Shown one piece after another: positions 43,831-56,702 of a stretch of 64,000 nt of DNA (position 1 is the first letter of the stretch; every line of letters begins with the position of its first letter). The DNA lies in assembly GCA_038373885.1 (NCBI GenBank), contig JAWZYV010013280.1, positions 62,001 through 126,000 of the forward strand. The letters run 5' to 3'. The position numbers and the translations under genes were made by a program. This stretch comes from Cheiracanthium punctorium (Eukaryota > Arthropoda > Arachnida > Araneae > Cheiracanthiidae). The notes under the pieces were generated by a model. It was not told the DNA's origin and ran no database searches. It saw nothing but the letters and a program-made list of their open reading frames with translations.

Positions 43831-45313
43831 AACGGAAGGATTTGGCACTTTTTCTAGGAATGTAGAAGCTTTCGCCAAACTTGGTTCAATATTGGGGACT
43901 TATCTTATGTAGCCAAAAATGGCTGACCTTGTCGACTTTTGACATAACAAAAACAAGCAGCTATCTTGCATCCCTTAAATCCCCTTTATTTATGTTCCAA
44001 AAGGGATTCGCCGTTTTGCCATGGGACAAGACGAGTAGACGAAACACTGTGTCAGACACAGCAATCTTGTGCTAATAATAAAAATTTGCTATGTCATGTA
44101 ATTATTAGAATCAAAAAAGACTGAAGATAGTTTAAAACTTATTTTCAATCTGAAAATTGAATTTTGAAAGAGTAAAGAGCTCCTAGATAAAATTTATTCA
44201 ACAATCTATTTAATACATTATTAACAATAAATATTTTTCTAAATTTATTCTGAGTAAAAATAAAAGCTTTTATTTTATTTCAAAATATTTTATTCATAAA
44301 ATTTTAACATATGCATGTTTATTTACTACAACAACGAAGTTATCTTCCAAGCTAAACTACAATTCCTTCACAAATCATCTCCACCGTTCCATAATTTAGC
44401 TTTAATAGAATTTTTAAAGAGATCGATTTGAAGTTATCTTTATATTTCCCATTTACAAAGTCTTCCCTTTTCTGATGTGATATGTAAATTAGTTCAAAAT
44501 TCATTTCTAATTTTTGGAATGCGTAAGGAAATTGCCATATTTTTTTATTGTAATAAGTTGATTGGCATTAAATTATTGTTATATATTTTAATGTCAGATA
44601 AGAAAAATAACTGCTGAATTTAATAAGTACGTTGACATACAGTCAAAAAATAAAAATTTGTTTTTCTCCATCTATTTTAATTTGCAAAAATGTGCAATCA
44701 CTTTATTTTTTTCGTATTTTTTATGATTCTTTTCATAAATATGAAATAATTTTTTTACTATAACATATTCAAATATAAATTGAAAAGTTTTTGATAAGCG
44801 CAATAATAGGGTAGAGTTTTAAACATTTGACTTATGTGCCGTAATTGTTTATTTTCCTTATATAACACTGTTTCATAATGAAATAATAATCTTTAAACTG
44901 CATATTTTTTTATAAAGTTGGAGAGTTTACTTCATTTTCATTGACATTTGCAATATTATTGGATATTTTTTTTTCGTGGTCCCTTAGTTTGAATGAGCAT
45001 TATTTCAATTCAAGCTTCTGAATTAATTTACATAAATATTTAAAAATCAATACATTCGTATTAACTTAACTTGTTTGTTTCTTTTGGATTTTTATGATCT
45101 ACTAATAAAGTTATCTTCAAACATAACATATTAAATTATATCTTTTTAATATCTCATATATAAAACTTTTCGGATACATCAAAAAATGGAAAAATTCTTT
45201 CATAATTTTACTTATCAGCGTAGATATGTATCTGTAGATATGAAAATCTTAATGCAGGATGATTCAAATTAAAGTTGGCGAACTTCAGAGATTAGAAGGT
45301 TACTCAAAAACGA
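43831..45313. other. AT-rich stretch without recognisable gene
   Basis: This is the most AT-rich stretch of the window by eye, with no repeat boundary or credible ORF. Confidence 0.5.
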
Positions 45314-45314
45314 A

Positions 45315-45698
45315 TCAGCTGTCTGTGCCCGCGCACAGTCAGCTGTCGTCAAAAAAGGGTCTCTAGATCTGTGACACGCGATGAACGTTTCGATCGTCCG
45401 CCATCTTGCTGGTAGTTAAGTCGAGCGATGGCAACGGCTGCCCTTTTTCAGCATTGGGCAATCTATCCAGCTGTTCCTCGCATTCTTCCATTTTTCGGCA
45501 GATGTCAGTGCTGTTAAAAATAATCGTGACCATTTTTTTTTACGGGAAATGACGTGCTAAAAAGTAAAGGATTCTCGTGGAGCTGTGTCACCGGCAACTT
45601 TTTTTATAGAAATCAAATCTATTCTTCGTGACTGGAAACAGTCAAAACGTCAGAGATTGGTGTTCCCAGAGCCGGAACACTGCGTGTTAAAGGGTTAA
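45315..45698 (+). mobile_element. Foldback TTAA MITE, copy 12, 5'-truncated
   Basis: It runs from the central palindrome to the right end GTTAAAGGGTTAA. The sequence after it (TTAATGGAATA) equals the inside of a pogo-like MITE end (CGCTTAATGGAATA at 35130), so it inserted in the TTAA of such an element. Confidence 0.7.
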
Positions 45699-45858
45699 TG
45701 GAATAGGCAATTCGCCACGAAAATTAATTTTAATAAGCGGAATATTCCGAGATTTTGGATAACCCTGACTAATTATTGCGGTTTTTGGTACTTTAAAAAT
45801 GCATTACAATAAGCGGAATATTGAATTAACCGATATTCTATTAAGCGGGTTGACTGTA
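45695..45858 (+). mobile_element. pogo/Tigger-like MITE remnant
   Basis: It keeps AATAAGCGGAATATT blocks and the right end ATTAAGCGGGTTGACTG followed by TA. The left end was separated by the TTAA MITE at 45315-45698. Confidence 0.55.
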
Positions 45859-45859
45859 T

Positions 45860-47407
45860 TTTTCTTTACATATAACCGTTAAGGAGGAACGTAATTTTGT
45901 GTTAAAATAATAATAAAGATTGCAGGTAAAAACATAAAATCAATTTAAAAGGACAACCATTAACTACAAATTATGCACAGTTAATGCTTTAAAAAGTGTT
46001 TTCAAAGACTAAGCTGTCACTTTTGAAATTGAAAATAATGTATAATAGCTCAAACATCTTACTAATATGCCTAAATTAAATGCAAAATGCTTAATTTTAA
46101 TAGTTTCAAACTTCCATTATGTCTCAATTTTCTCTGTTTTCTTAATTACATTGAAGAAGACAATCTAATTAGTACTTCATACAAAATATACGCGGGGATA
46201 TATTAATCTTTTAATAGTGTAAATTAAAATGCGAAGTTTTAATGAAATGAAGGACTACATTAAAATAAAGTTAAGGTATATTAAACACAGCTCAGATTTT
46301 AGGTGTTCATCCTTTAAGGAAGTAAGTGTTTTACAATTTAAAATAGCTAGATGTCTAGACATACGAGAAAAATATTAAAGAAACTTGAAGAAACAACTGG
46401 TACTCAAGGAAAAAAAAGTAATATTATGTATTGCATTACAATGATGAAAGAGAAGCAAAAACCTCTCTTCTAAAATTTCCTAAAATATACGAAAATAGTT
46501 GTTTCAACCAAAGATTTAAGTAGAAAAACAACAAAAAGAATTATAATGTCTTCCTTTAAAGACAATTTAAACTGTTTGAAAGAAAAATAAATCTAGAGAA
46601 GTTTATCTTCAAAAAGGTATTTTACTTTCTATAAACCTCTTAATTTCATGGTTATTTTTTTATATTTAAGAATATTCTATATGTTTAACGTTTTATAAAT
46701 AGCGGTATTGAAATTTAGAGTAAAAAAATTTTTGATGAAATAATTCGGAATTATTTTTTAAATGATATATTGTCCTATCACTATAAATATAAATGAATAA
46801 ATAATGAATTTTTAATTAAAACCCATTATCCAACCAATAAAACAGCTTTAAACTGTCTTGTTGAGAAAAAAGAATTGACAAAACGATAAGCCAGCCGCAC
46901 AGATTTTGGCATGCTTATGCCCTTAAAAACTTTAGAATGGTTTTTAAAAGTAATTTATTTAAAGAATGAGATAAGAAAAAAGAAATGAATAAGATACTCT
47001 AGCTCTGAATTAATAAAACATTTTATAACATTTTATTAATTCAGATTTAATGATTTTAAGATGGAGTTTTTCTATAGAATACATTTTTGTAAAAGTATCA
47101 AGATATGTTTGGTGATAATTCCTACCACGTCGATATACTATCAAATAAGCATTAAAATGAGTACTAAACGAACTTTGTTTTGTTGATATTATAAAAATTT
47201 TGCAAAGCGCTGGAATTTTCCTACTTTATTCAATAGAGATTCAATAGTCAATCGAACACAGCCGATTTATATGCAATCAAATGCATACTTAACTTTTTTC
47301 CTTACTAAAATACTAATCAAAAGTTCCATTTCTTTTCTGCAACATTTCGCTCATGGCAACCCTAAAACATTGCCAATCTCCAGGTTTTCAAGGATTAAGT
47401 GTCAAAT
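45860..47407. other. AT-rich stretch without recognisable gene
   Basis: No feature I can support. Confidence 0.5.
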
Positions 47408-47805
47408 TTAACCCTTTGAGGTGCAACCCTTTCCCAATGCTGAAAAAAGGGCAGCCGTTGCCGTCAAAAAAAATGTCTCTAGATCTGTGGCACGCGATGA
47501 ACGTTTCTATCGTCCGCCATCTTGCTGGTAGTTAAGTTGAGCGATGGCAGCAGCTGCCCTTTTTTCAGCATTAGGCAATCTATCCAGCTGTTCTCGCATT
47601 CTTTCATTTTCCAGCAGATGTCACTGCTGTTAAAAATAATCGTGACAATTTTTTTTTTTTTTACGGGAAATGACGTGATTCTCGTGAAGCTATGTCACCC
47701 GCAACTATTTTTATAGAAATCAAATCTATTCTTCGTGTCTGGCAACAGTCAAAACGCCAGAGTTTGGTGTTCCAAGAGCGGGAACACTGCGCGTTGAAGG
47801 GTTAA
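47408..47805 (+). mobile_element. Foldback TTAA MITE, copy 13, arm and palindrome deleted
   Basis: TTAA flanks both ends. The left end CCCTTTGAGGTGCAACCC runs only to CCGTTGCC and then joins the right arm at GTCAAAAAAAATGTCTC, so most of the left arm and the palindrome centre are gone. The right region is complete. Confidence 0.75.
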
Positions 47806-48394
47806 CTTTTTTTTTTTTTTACTTCATCAATATACTAAATAATAGATGCAATCATCGTATATACTCACCTTCGTAGAGTAGTTGTAAACCTGTCTTTCAT
47901 ATCCACTTTACTGTTTCATGCTGCTCTCCTGTTTTCCTATTTGGTATGATTTCTGTGTTTTCCCTGTCACTTTCGTTGTGCCAGGATTCTGCGTTGAGTG
48001 TGTGTAAAAGTTACATTTTTCAAAAGTGTGTCAGCTATTCTTTGTGTTCTATAGTTTAAAATCTATTGTTGGGATGACGTTTTCTTGAGAGCTGTCTACA
48101 AATGTTCTTTTAACTACACTATGTAAAGTTGTAATTTTTTTTAAAAGATGTTTATTAAACTGTTTCGTTTGAACTTTAGGTGTCTCTTCATTTGAATGAG
48201 AATTATATTTTAAAAATTATACAATTATACAATTAAATATATTAAATTATTATAATTTTAGTACAATTATAAAATTATAATATTAAATTAAAAAAATTAT
48301 ACAATTTTTCGTAAATCGTCATAACTCGACAAAAAAAAAAAAAAAAAACCTCCAAAAGAAGCTGGGGTTTAAAAGTTGAAATAATTTAATCTCT
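47806..48394. other. AT-rich stretch with A/T runs
   Basis: It has a T run right after the MITE and an A run at about 48331-48349. Nothing else is visible. Confidence 0.4.
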
Positions 48395-48625
48395 GTAAAA
48401 TAACACACATAAAAGGTACTTAGCAAACTACTTAGCAAACTATGCATGTGTTTCGATCGATAAAATTTCGATCTTCTTCAGCAGCAGTAGAAGTTCATAC
48501 ACAGACGGACTGGGGACTGAAAAAAATAAGGCATTTAACTTTTTCCAGTCCCAGTCGAAATTTTTTCGATCGAAACACGTGTACAGTTTTATAAATACCT
48601 TTCGTGTGTGTTATTTTACAATTCT
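48395..48625. repeat. Foldback repeat, TTTCGATCGA family
   Basis: The left arm (48398-48475: AAATAACACACATAAAAGGT ... GTGTTTCGATCGATAAAATT) pairs with the right arm (48548-48622). A further one-armed copy lies at 17795-17860. The loop contains TTCTTCAGCAGCAGTAGAAG and no gene. Confidence 0.55.
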
Positions 48626-48839
48626 TTAGTTATTTTAACAATCATAGCTCTGTTCATTAGTCATAAAGTAAATATATTCTTCTTATTAAAATAAATATCA
48701 GTAAGAGGCCCATTTCAGTACCGTTACTTTTAACTTACATATTTAAATTGTTTTACATGAAAAGAGATAAGCAACCATATTAAGTCAAGTAAAAATACGG
48801 AAAAAACACTCAAAATAGGCGTTAAACAATAAAATAAAT

Positions 48840-49475
48840 AAAATCTTTGTGAAAAAAAAAAACACACACACATAAAATGTTACTTATAACACGATAGGAT
48901 CGTTTCGACCAAAAATTCTCTCGGTCTTCACTAGTCAAAGTCCTTCGTCTCACTAAACAGAGGGAACTGAAAAGGATAAACAAACAAACATGTTGCCACA
49001 TAGAAAAAAGAAAAGGCGAACAAAGCCACGGAGACTAAAGGTAAGGAGAAAAAAAGAGGAGGGATAAAAAGTAAGAAAATAAGGACAAACAACAAATATA
49101 CATAAATAAATAATAATAACAATAATAATAAAAAGCAAAAAAGAACACACGAACTTAAACACACACAAAAAAGTAAAACAAAACAACAAAAAACAAAAAT
49201 AACATAAAAACACTTTTTTATATAAAAACAACATACAGGACACAGAACACACATAAAATGTTACTTATAACACGATAGGATCGTTTCGACAAAATTCTCT
49301 CGGTCCTCACTAGTCAAATCCTTCGTTCACTAAACATCATGTAATTTTTTTATTTATTTTTATTTTATTATTTTATTTTATTTATTTTTATTTTTTTAAT
49401 AATACGATTTTTGGTGGAAACAATTGTATCGTGTTATAAGTAACATTTTATGTGTGTTTTTTTCACAAAGTTTTT
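48840..49475. repeat. Foldback/direct repeat cluster, CACACATAAAATGTTACTTA family
   Basis: The block CACACATAAAATGTTACTTA + TAACACGATAGGATCG + TCTCTCGGTC.TCACTAGTCAAA occurs at 48862-48950 and again at 49248-49325. An inverted version is at 49395-49470. A fourth, inverted, is at 57100-57145. Between the first two is an A-rich purine tract that yields overlapping Phe/Leu/Cys-rich ORFs on the minus strand; these are low-complexity translations. Confidence 0.55.
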
Positions 49476-49677
49476 ATTTATTTTATCAAGCAAACATAGT
49501 TCTGAAATAGGATCCGCAACGAATGGATCAATGAACTCCTAACCGTTGACGATCTTTGCAGCTACCGTTTGACAATTTTCTTTTAACTTCCGACCCGCCA
49601 TACCTTGCCACTAAACAGAAACCACTGCGCAGATTTTGAAACCGGTCTTAATTCAATTTTAAGCAAAATTTGACTTA

Positions 49678-50600
49678 CAGTGGGGTCTTTACTTACGCGG
49701 GGGGATGCGATCCAAGACCTCCTTGCTTAAGTGAAAATTTTGAGTTGTGAAATAGAGTATATTTCCCTTTATCTACTGACGGTACTTAGAATTACCTGAA
49801 AAATAAAATTGTTTTTAAAAGAATTTCATTGATTCGTTATAACCGATTTCTTCAAAAAATCAGTACAAAATATTTCATTTAATCAGCTTACACCAAAATT
49901 GCATGTTCTATTAGAGTAAGATTGTTTTTAATGGACAGGTTTTCGCTCATTTTTTAATCATGTCAAGACAGAGAAAACAAATATGAGCATTAGTGAATTT
50001 TCAGACTTTGGTTTTATGATTAAAAGATTGGGTTTCCAAAATGTGTCAATCAAAGTATTACTTCACACCTCTTCAATTTTTGTGTTATACTCTTTTGAAA
50101 AAAACTCACTCTTTGATTACGAAACAGTCATGAGACGTATCGCTAGTGTTTGTAAATTTTCTTCGTAATTTTCTTTCTTACTACTTAATTTAGTAAAGAT
50201 TATTCATTGTACAAGTAAAACGAAAGAAAAGAAACAGTTTCAAGTTGATATTCTCGACAATTCTTAATGCCGTAGATAAAGGGGTGTACGAATTTTTGAA
50301 ACACATACACAGTTATTTCAGGAACACGATTCAAAGTGTTCTAAGCCATTAACTAACTATATATTTCTGTTTATCACATAAATAAATGAATAAAGCGAAG
50401 TTTGGACTTTGACAGTTTGGATGCTTCCGCCTTCAGTAATGCTGTGAGTGATAAAATACCGTTGGTTCTCTGGCTCTCTTCTTCAGCGGCAAATCAGCGG
50501 TCAAAGAGCCCGTGTTCTCTCTCAGATACGTTACTCGTGAAAAACTCGTGTATTATCCTATTTGCGTAAGATAGATCGCTTTGTAGATCCGAGTCTACTG
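49678..50600 (+). mobile_element. Possible pogo-like element, 923 bp
   Basis: TA precedes CAGTGGGGTCTTTACTTACG on the left and follows ...GATCCGAGTCTACTG on the right. The inverted match is weak beyond CAGTRG. The right third (50340-50600) is a second copy of the repeat at 1-335. No transposase is recognised. Confidence 0.35.
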
Positions 50601-50602
50601 TA

Positions 50603-51698
50603 TATTAGTTTGCATTTCGTCGGCTCTCATGTGCGTTTTCCGATCATAATAAAATTTAAACCCATTGAATTTCGAGAAAAACTAAATTTACGTCACGGTA
50701 GGCATTAGTATGAGTTATCTGCAAACACTTTACATATGCCATTTCTAAAATTCATTTATAAATTAAAAATAGCTTCGCCATTTCAAAGACCCTATATTTT
50801 AAATACCACTGCATCAATTGCCTTTTTTAATTTTTGTAAGGTTGTACTTGGTAAAACACGCAAATTTTTTAAACTAAACTAATTACATATGTGAATACCA
50901 ATTATTTTAATCATGGCATACTGTTTTAAGATTTTAATGTAATTACTTTCTCAGTAAACAGCAATGTAATTAATTGCCTTTTCTGCCAGACATTTTTGAA
51001 TGCCATAGAATATTTTAAATAGCTTTTATTTTCTTAAATTCTGAAGATCTCTTTGCAGTGATTTAAAATGCAATTAATGCATTCTGTAAGCAATTGTTTT
51101 CTAAATGCTTCAAAATAATAGCTCTAGTAGTTATTGCGTTTGTTCAGCAATTAATGGAAGCTTAAATAACATTTTAACCTAGTTTATGCAGCAAACAAAG
51201 AATAAATAAATACATTTATTAGGAAAATGTAGATTTTCATTTGGAAACAAACCAGATTGCATTGCTTTACACTGTTAATATTTTTAGTCCCAGTGATGCT
51301 AATTGAACTCATAGCATGTACGAATGTTTTTCGGATTTTTTTTGTACTTGAAATATGTGTTTGTATTTTTCTTATTAGGAAGTTACTCCATAATATAAGA
51401 AAAATTCAGTTACAAATACATGTCAAATGTAAAAGAGATCTGAAAATTTGTGAATGTTACAATTCGTATTGGCGTCACTGCGACTAAAAAGATTAAGAAT
51501 TACAATTATTTTTTTTCCCCAATTCAACAGGTGTGAAGGAACACAGTTTTGTCCCCAGAAAAGGATACAGAGTACAAACAAACAAAGCAACTAACACAAA
51601 TAGACAAAATAACAGCGGAACACTAAGCATGGTACAGAAAATCTAAAATCACAGTGTTAAACTGAATAAATGTTCTCTAGCCTCCCAATAGCGGGAGT
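50603..51698. other. AT-rich stretch without recognisable gene
   Basis: The 76-aa ORF at 51257-51487 has two hydrophobic stretches followed by a Lys-rich tail, but nothing supports it as a gene. Confidence 0.45.
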
Positions 51699-51861
51699 CA
51701 GTGGCGTAGCGAGAAATTTTTCATGGGGGGGGGGATTACGGCAACTGCTACTCACATATATGTATACGTGTGTGTGATAAGGGAGTGAAGAATATACATT
51801 TTGTATGGGAAAAAATTCCTCAAGGGGGTGGGGGTTGTGACCCCCCTTGGCTGCGCCACTG
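51699..51861 (-). mobile_element. hAT-type MITE, CAGTGGCGTAGC family, perfect 8-bp duplication
   Basis: GCGGGAGT occurs at 51691-51698 and 51862-51869. The ends are CAGTGGCGTAGCGA and TTGGCTGCGCCACTG. The interior is the reverse complement of the copies at 540 and 3128, which fixes the family as hAT. Confidence 0.9.
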
Positions 51862-52080
51862 GCGGGAGTAAATGGATTTTTCCTTCAAAGCTGAACAGAG
51901 AGGGAGTTTGTCAGCAGTCGTTACCAAGTCGCCACAGCGCAGAGAGTTTTAACACAGCACAGGGGCCGAATCAGGAATATTAACTATCTTAATAATATAC
52001 GAATGTGCGTCGTGAAGATAGTCGTGCACATTTGTCATTCGGAAAGCACGGATAGTCCGGAGACCGTGTTCTCTAGAATT

Positions 52081-53611
52081 CAGTGCGCGAAAAAAGTATA
52101 AGGACACGCGAAAAATCGCCAAATCTAGAAGCCTTGTTTAAAGAATCGTATGCAAATTTTTTCAGCAAAAATAGAAGTAAAACTAAAATATTTCATGCGT
52201 AAAGTAATTAGAATTTTCAATTTTAAATCTGCTAAAATTTAAATTTGTATTTTTAAACCTAAATGAAAACGGAAAAAAGTATAAGGACATTGCTTTTCCC
52301 CCAGTAATTATTTAAAAATTTGCATATTTGAAAGCATAAAATGACAATTCTGAGTTAAAAGATTCATTTGCGAAAAGAATTTTCCACTCGGCGACTTTCA
52401 GTGTGAATTTTTAACGATGCCCAAAGGAAGTCAACTTTTTGACTCTGAAAAATGAAAAATTGTTGCTTTTCGAAAATGTGGATTAAGTGGATGGTAAATT
52501 TCAAAAAGAATCAAGAGATCTAAAACGGTGGTTTATAATTTTCTAAAAAATCATGGGATGTATGATATGAAAAGCGAACTGGGAGACCAGAAATTCTCAC
52601 TCGTCGACAAAAAAAGAAGTATTGTAAGGAGATCTTGCGAGAAAAAAGAAACCGCAAATGAAGTTAGACAAAAGAGTTTACCATGCTCAAAAAGGACTGT
52701 TCAAAATGTTTTGAGTAAACATCCTCAAGTTTCTTATGGGAAATTAGTGTCACGCCCCCTCTTACAAATCATCATAAGAAAAGAAGAGTTGACTTTGCCA
52801 AAAAATACATTTCTCTTGGTCAAAAGTGGGTTGATGTAAATTTTCGGACGAAAAAAAGTTCAATCTTGATGGACCTGATGGTTTTCGTTATTTTTGGTAT
52901 GATCTGCGAAAGACCAAGAAAGTGTTTTCCAGGCATCAATATGGTGGTGGCTCGGTTATGGTATGGGGCGCTTTTGCGGCAAATGGAACCACTCCAATTG
53001 TATTTATCAACCGTAAAATGAATTCGGACAGGTATGCTGATATGTTAGGAGAAAGTTTGTAACCTGAAGCGCTACTAATTACTTCAGGGGACTATATTTT
53101 TCAGCAAGATAATGCTTCGATACACGTTTCTACGAGCACAAAACTCTGGTTGGCCGGTGAGAAGTCCCGATCTTAATCCAATCAAAAACTTATGGATACC
53201 TCTAGCCCGAGAAGTTTATAAAAACGGCACGCAATATCAATGTACACAAGATCTTGTCGTCGCTATCAAAGACCCTTGAGAAAAAATATCTGTGGACATT
53301 TTAAAAGATCTTTCAGGATCTATGACCTCTCGGCTTATTCAAGTCATTGAAAAAAGGTAGTTTTCTTGATTATTGAAACATTTTTTTAAGTATTTTAGAA
53401 CATTTCTTTATAATTTTTTCCGTATTTCCTTTAATTTTAAATTTTGTAAAATCAATATTTTGAAGCTTAATTTTGTTTTTTATGTAGTATAAGTGTTATC
53501 ACAAAATTATGCAGCAGAAGTAAGATATATAAAAATTTCATTTAGGTGAAATGGAAATAAAGCATATTTTCATGCAATTAAATGTTGTCCTTATACTTTT
53601 TTCGCGCACTG
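52081..53611 (+). mobile_element. Tc3-like transposon, 1.53 kb, perfect 26-bp ends
   Basis: Terminal repeats 52081-52106 and 53586-53611 are perfect inverted copies over 26 bp (start CAGTGCGCG, then an A run and GTATAAGGACA). TA follows the right end; the left flank is TT, so the TA duplication has decayed by one base or was not formed. An extra internal copy of the inner end motif (GGAAAAAAGTATAAGGACA) is at 52271-52289 in direct orientation. Confidence 0.85.
52417..53360 (+). pseudogene. Tc1/Tc3-family transposase, broken
   Basis: The gene starts MPKGSQLFDSEK, has stops in the N-terminal DNA-binding region, and is open at 52528-52836. It then shifts frame just before FSDEKKFNLDGPDGFRYFW (52841 onward), which holds the first catalytic Asp region. 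GGGSVMVWGAF and FQQDNASIH follow, the latter carrying the second catalytic Asp. The segment NPIKNLW shows Lys where the third catalytic residue, Glu in the usual NPIENLW, is expected. Several stops and frameshifts interrupt the last third, before VIEKR and TAG at 53358-53360. Length (about 310 codons) and motif order match the Tc1/Tc3 family. It is inactive; the intact ends could still be moved by a related enzyme. Confidence 0.85.
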
Positions 53612-55779
53612 TAGTCCAGAAGATTAAGGATCGATGTACTCCAAATTTTCTCTCTTGTTCTTTCTTTCAGTTTGGATGTGTATAGGTTTCTTAGGGTCAG
53701 CTCAATTATTGAGGAAACAGATCTGTAACAGACTTACTCAAAAATAGCCTGTTCGATGGTACATCCTTTTTTTGACCAACTTATCTGTAGTCTTATTTCA
53801 AGGGATATCGCAGTAAGACGGGATATACTGTAAAATATATTAATTTTCTCTTTTTAATTAGTGTAATGAGAACAGTTGAGATTAGGGATAACTAAACTAT
53901 AAAGATAATTAGTTCCAGACTTCTGTAGAACAGAACTCAGCATGTTAACCCTTAAATGCATGAATTTTAAAGACGTTCGATCGATAATAACGAGTGTAAG
54001 CTAAATTTCCTATATCAGTTTTGCGAATAACTAATTAATGTTTTCAAAAACACGCAGTTTGGAAGAAGCATGTTAAACTTTTATTAATCACGATATAAAC
54101 CATTCATAATTAAAATCTATATTTTATGTATGAAATTGACGTAAGAAATTTCGCTTCTACTCTAATCCGGCACTGAAAGATACGATGCATATATATGCAT
54201 TATAGGGTTAATACGGCGGGTTGTTCTGCAGTAAAGACCCCGAATTCTCGAAAACTAATACCATACTTAAATACCGGAACAAAGCCATCTGAGTTAAGGC
54301 TGCCAGATGAATAGCAACATTTACAGCCAGAAAACTTCATAAAGCCACAGTTGTAGTGAATAGTTATAGTGAATTTTATTGTGAGGATAGCCATAGCTGT
54401 AGTGAATTTTACCGTCGGGAAAATAAATACTGACTATTTCTTGAAAAATCCAGAAATTCTGTCTTTAATCCTTGGTACACATACGTAAAAAAGGTTCATT
54501 CAAAAGGTTCATAATAAAGAGCCGATCATTCGAACGGTACTTTGTTTTTGGAACCGTTCTGAATAAAAGCGACAAATGCAGCAATAACCTTCTAAAAAAA
54601 TGTTTTTTAATCAGCAGATGTAAAGTAATAATAATAATAATAATAATAATAAGCAATACTTCCTCGGTTGAAAATTTCTGAAGCAAATAATTCAATTCCC
54701 TATTTCACAATTCTCACCTTTAATAGCATGTACTTAGTCCACTTCCTGGTTGCATGCAAATGCCGATCAATCTATCTGTAATAAACTCAAACCGTCAGGT
54801 GCATAATGTGTTTAAATGTAGATTTCACGGAGCGAGTGTTTGAATAAAGATATCATTAGATTCATTAAGTGATCTCGTAACAAATGAAGTGTCTCTCTTA
54901 CCAAGCCATGATTCCATCAGTTAATTAATATTTAAGGATAATTTAAATATCGCACAGCGTATTTCTCTGATACCACAAACATTCCTTTGTTCGTGTGTTC
55001 AAACTTTGATGCATACCTTGTTTTCGAATTAAAATATTTATGCTGGTGCAACACCCGGCATCAATAATACATATTTATGGAATGCAGCATAAGACGATAT
55101 TTGTGGAATTTTACTACTAAGTGCTTCTTTTCTGTCTTTTGTTTACAGTATGGAAATTACGAAAACAGTTTCCTTATTTGTGATGAAAGGCTATTAAGCG
55201 TAAATAGCTCTGGTTGAAAGCGAAATGCAATGTTAAAGGGAAATCGCATAAGCCTCAAATATTATTGTGCGGGGAATTTTAAGTAAATGTCTTATTTATC
55301 AGATTTCAGCATTGGTTGTGAGCTGTTATTTAATCTGAAGCAATTAAAAACTGTCTGCTCCTAATTAGTGTTTCAAATTGAAAACTAGTGTGCCAGGATT
55401 AGGTATTCTTGATATCGAAAAGAGGAGATGTAGTATTGATAACCCTTTTTTAGATGTTCTCAGTATTACATTCATGGATTATACTTTAAGTGTTATGAAT
55501 GAAACAATTAATTTATTGACATCGTTTCATTTATTTGAACTATTCGCTATGCAATTATAGCACGCAGTACTCAAAAATAAGTAAATTAATAAATAATCCA
55601 AACCGAACTAGGGTTTTTGGTTCTAATTTACGAGATATACATATTTTTATGTATAGAAAAAGTAAAAAACTATTGACTTACAAATTATACCATCATGCCT
55701 CCATGAAACAGAAATACAGTGAGCAGGTCATTTGTGAGTAAAAAAAGCACAAGAAAGAAAGATTTCTTAATGGATTATA
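53612..55779. other. AT-rich stretch without recognisable gene
   Basis: (ATA)n is at about 54628-54652 and a short inverted pair lies around 54533-54566 (GAACGGTAC / GGAACCGTTC). The overlapping ORFs at 54465-54695 on both strands arise from this low-complexity stretch. Confidence 0.45.
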
Positions 55780-56063
55780 TTAACCCATTTATGCCTAGTG
55801 TCCCTTTTTTGGGACGGCATTTTCGCTATTAGTCGAAAAAGTTATTTATTTTTCCTAGCCTTTGTTCATGAGTATTGAGCCTCAACTCCACAAAATATTT
55901 TAACATAACGCAGTTGGATGTTGATATTTCGATTTTTATGCATAATGATTTTAAAAGAAATCATTCCTAGTTCAAGAAGTTGACCTCAGAAATTTATCTA
56001 TTATTTCTGTTATCAGTAAAAATCGAAGATAGTCGCAAAAATATCCAGGCACAAATGGGTTAA
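55780..56063 (+). mobile_element. Second TTAA MITE family, copy 2
   Basis: TTAA flanks both ends. The left end is CCCATTTATGCCTAGTG and the reversed right end CCCATTTGTGCCTGGAT. At 284 bp it has exactly the length of copy 1 at 40116. Confidence 0.75.
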
Positions 56064-56129
56064 TGTCATTTTATCTCTTACCCCCTTTACTGAATATTAT
56101 CCGAAAAATGTGTCCCAAAAATGCGACAT

Positions 56130-56664
56130 AATTTTACATATATTTAAATACTATTAGTTCACAACAACTTTAATCTATTGTTACAGTATTCCGTAAAATG
56201 TAGAATATGCATCAAATGTATTTTTCTATAAATAGGTTACATTCATAAAAATTTCAACATAGGGTTACCAGGCGAAATGCACGAAAGACGAGAGATAAAA
56301 TGACATATTCAATTAATGTCGTTTTAATACGGCAATAATGAAACTAAAAAATTAGGGGGGTTCAAGGGGGGGGGTCTCCCCCTGACGAGGCTCGAACAGC
56401 CGAGTTTTTACATATATTTAAATACCATTAGTTCACAACAGCTTTCATCTATTGCTAAAATATTTCGAAATCTGTATTATATGCATCACATGTACTTTTC
56501 TATAAACTGGTTACAATCATAAAAATTTCAACATAGGGTTACCAGGCGAAATACACGAAAGATGAGAGATAAAATGACATAGTCAATTAATATCGTTTTA
56601 ATATGGCAATAATGAAACTAAAAAATCAAGGGGCTTCAGGGCGGTCTCCCGCTGACGAGGCTCG

Positions 56665-56668
<4 letters not shown>
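56130..56668. repeat. Two-copy tandem repeat, ~270-bp unit
   Basis: The two units run from about 56130 and 56402. They share TTTTACATATATTTAAATAC, TAGGGTTACCAGGCGAAAT and GACGAGGCTCGAA, in the same order. Each ends in a G-run/C-run and TCTCCC.CTGACGAGGCTCGAA. A (TA)n run (56668-56699) follows the second unit. Confidence 0.7.

Positions 56669-56699
<31 letters not shown>

Positions 56700-56702
<3 letters not shown>

Noticed and set aside
48931..49254. Two overlapping minus-strand ORFs of 107 and 99 aa rich in Phe, Leu and Cys, looking like membrane proteins.
   Set aside because: The plus strand is an A-rich purine tract between two copies of a foldback repeat; any reverse reading gives Phe/Leu/Cys. 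Low complexity, not coding.
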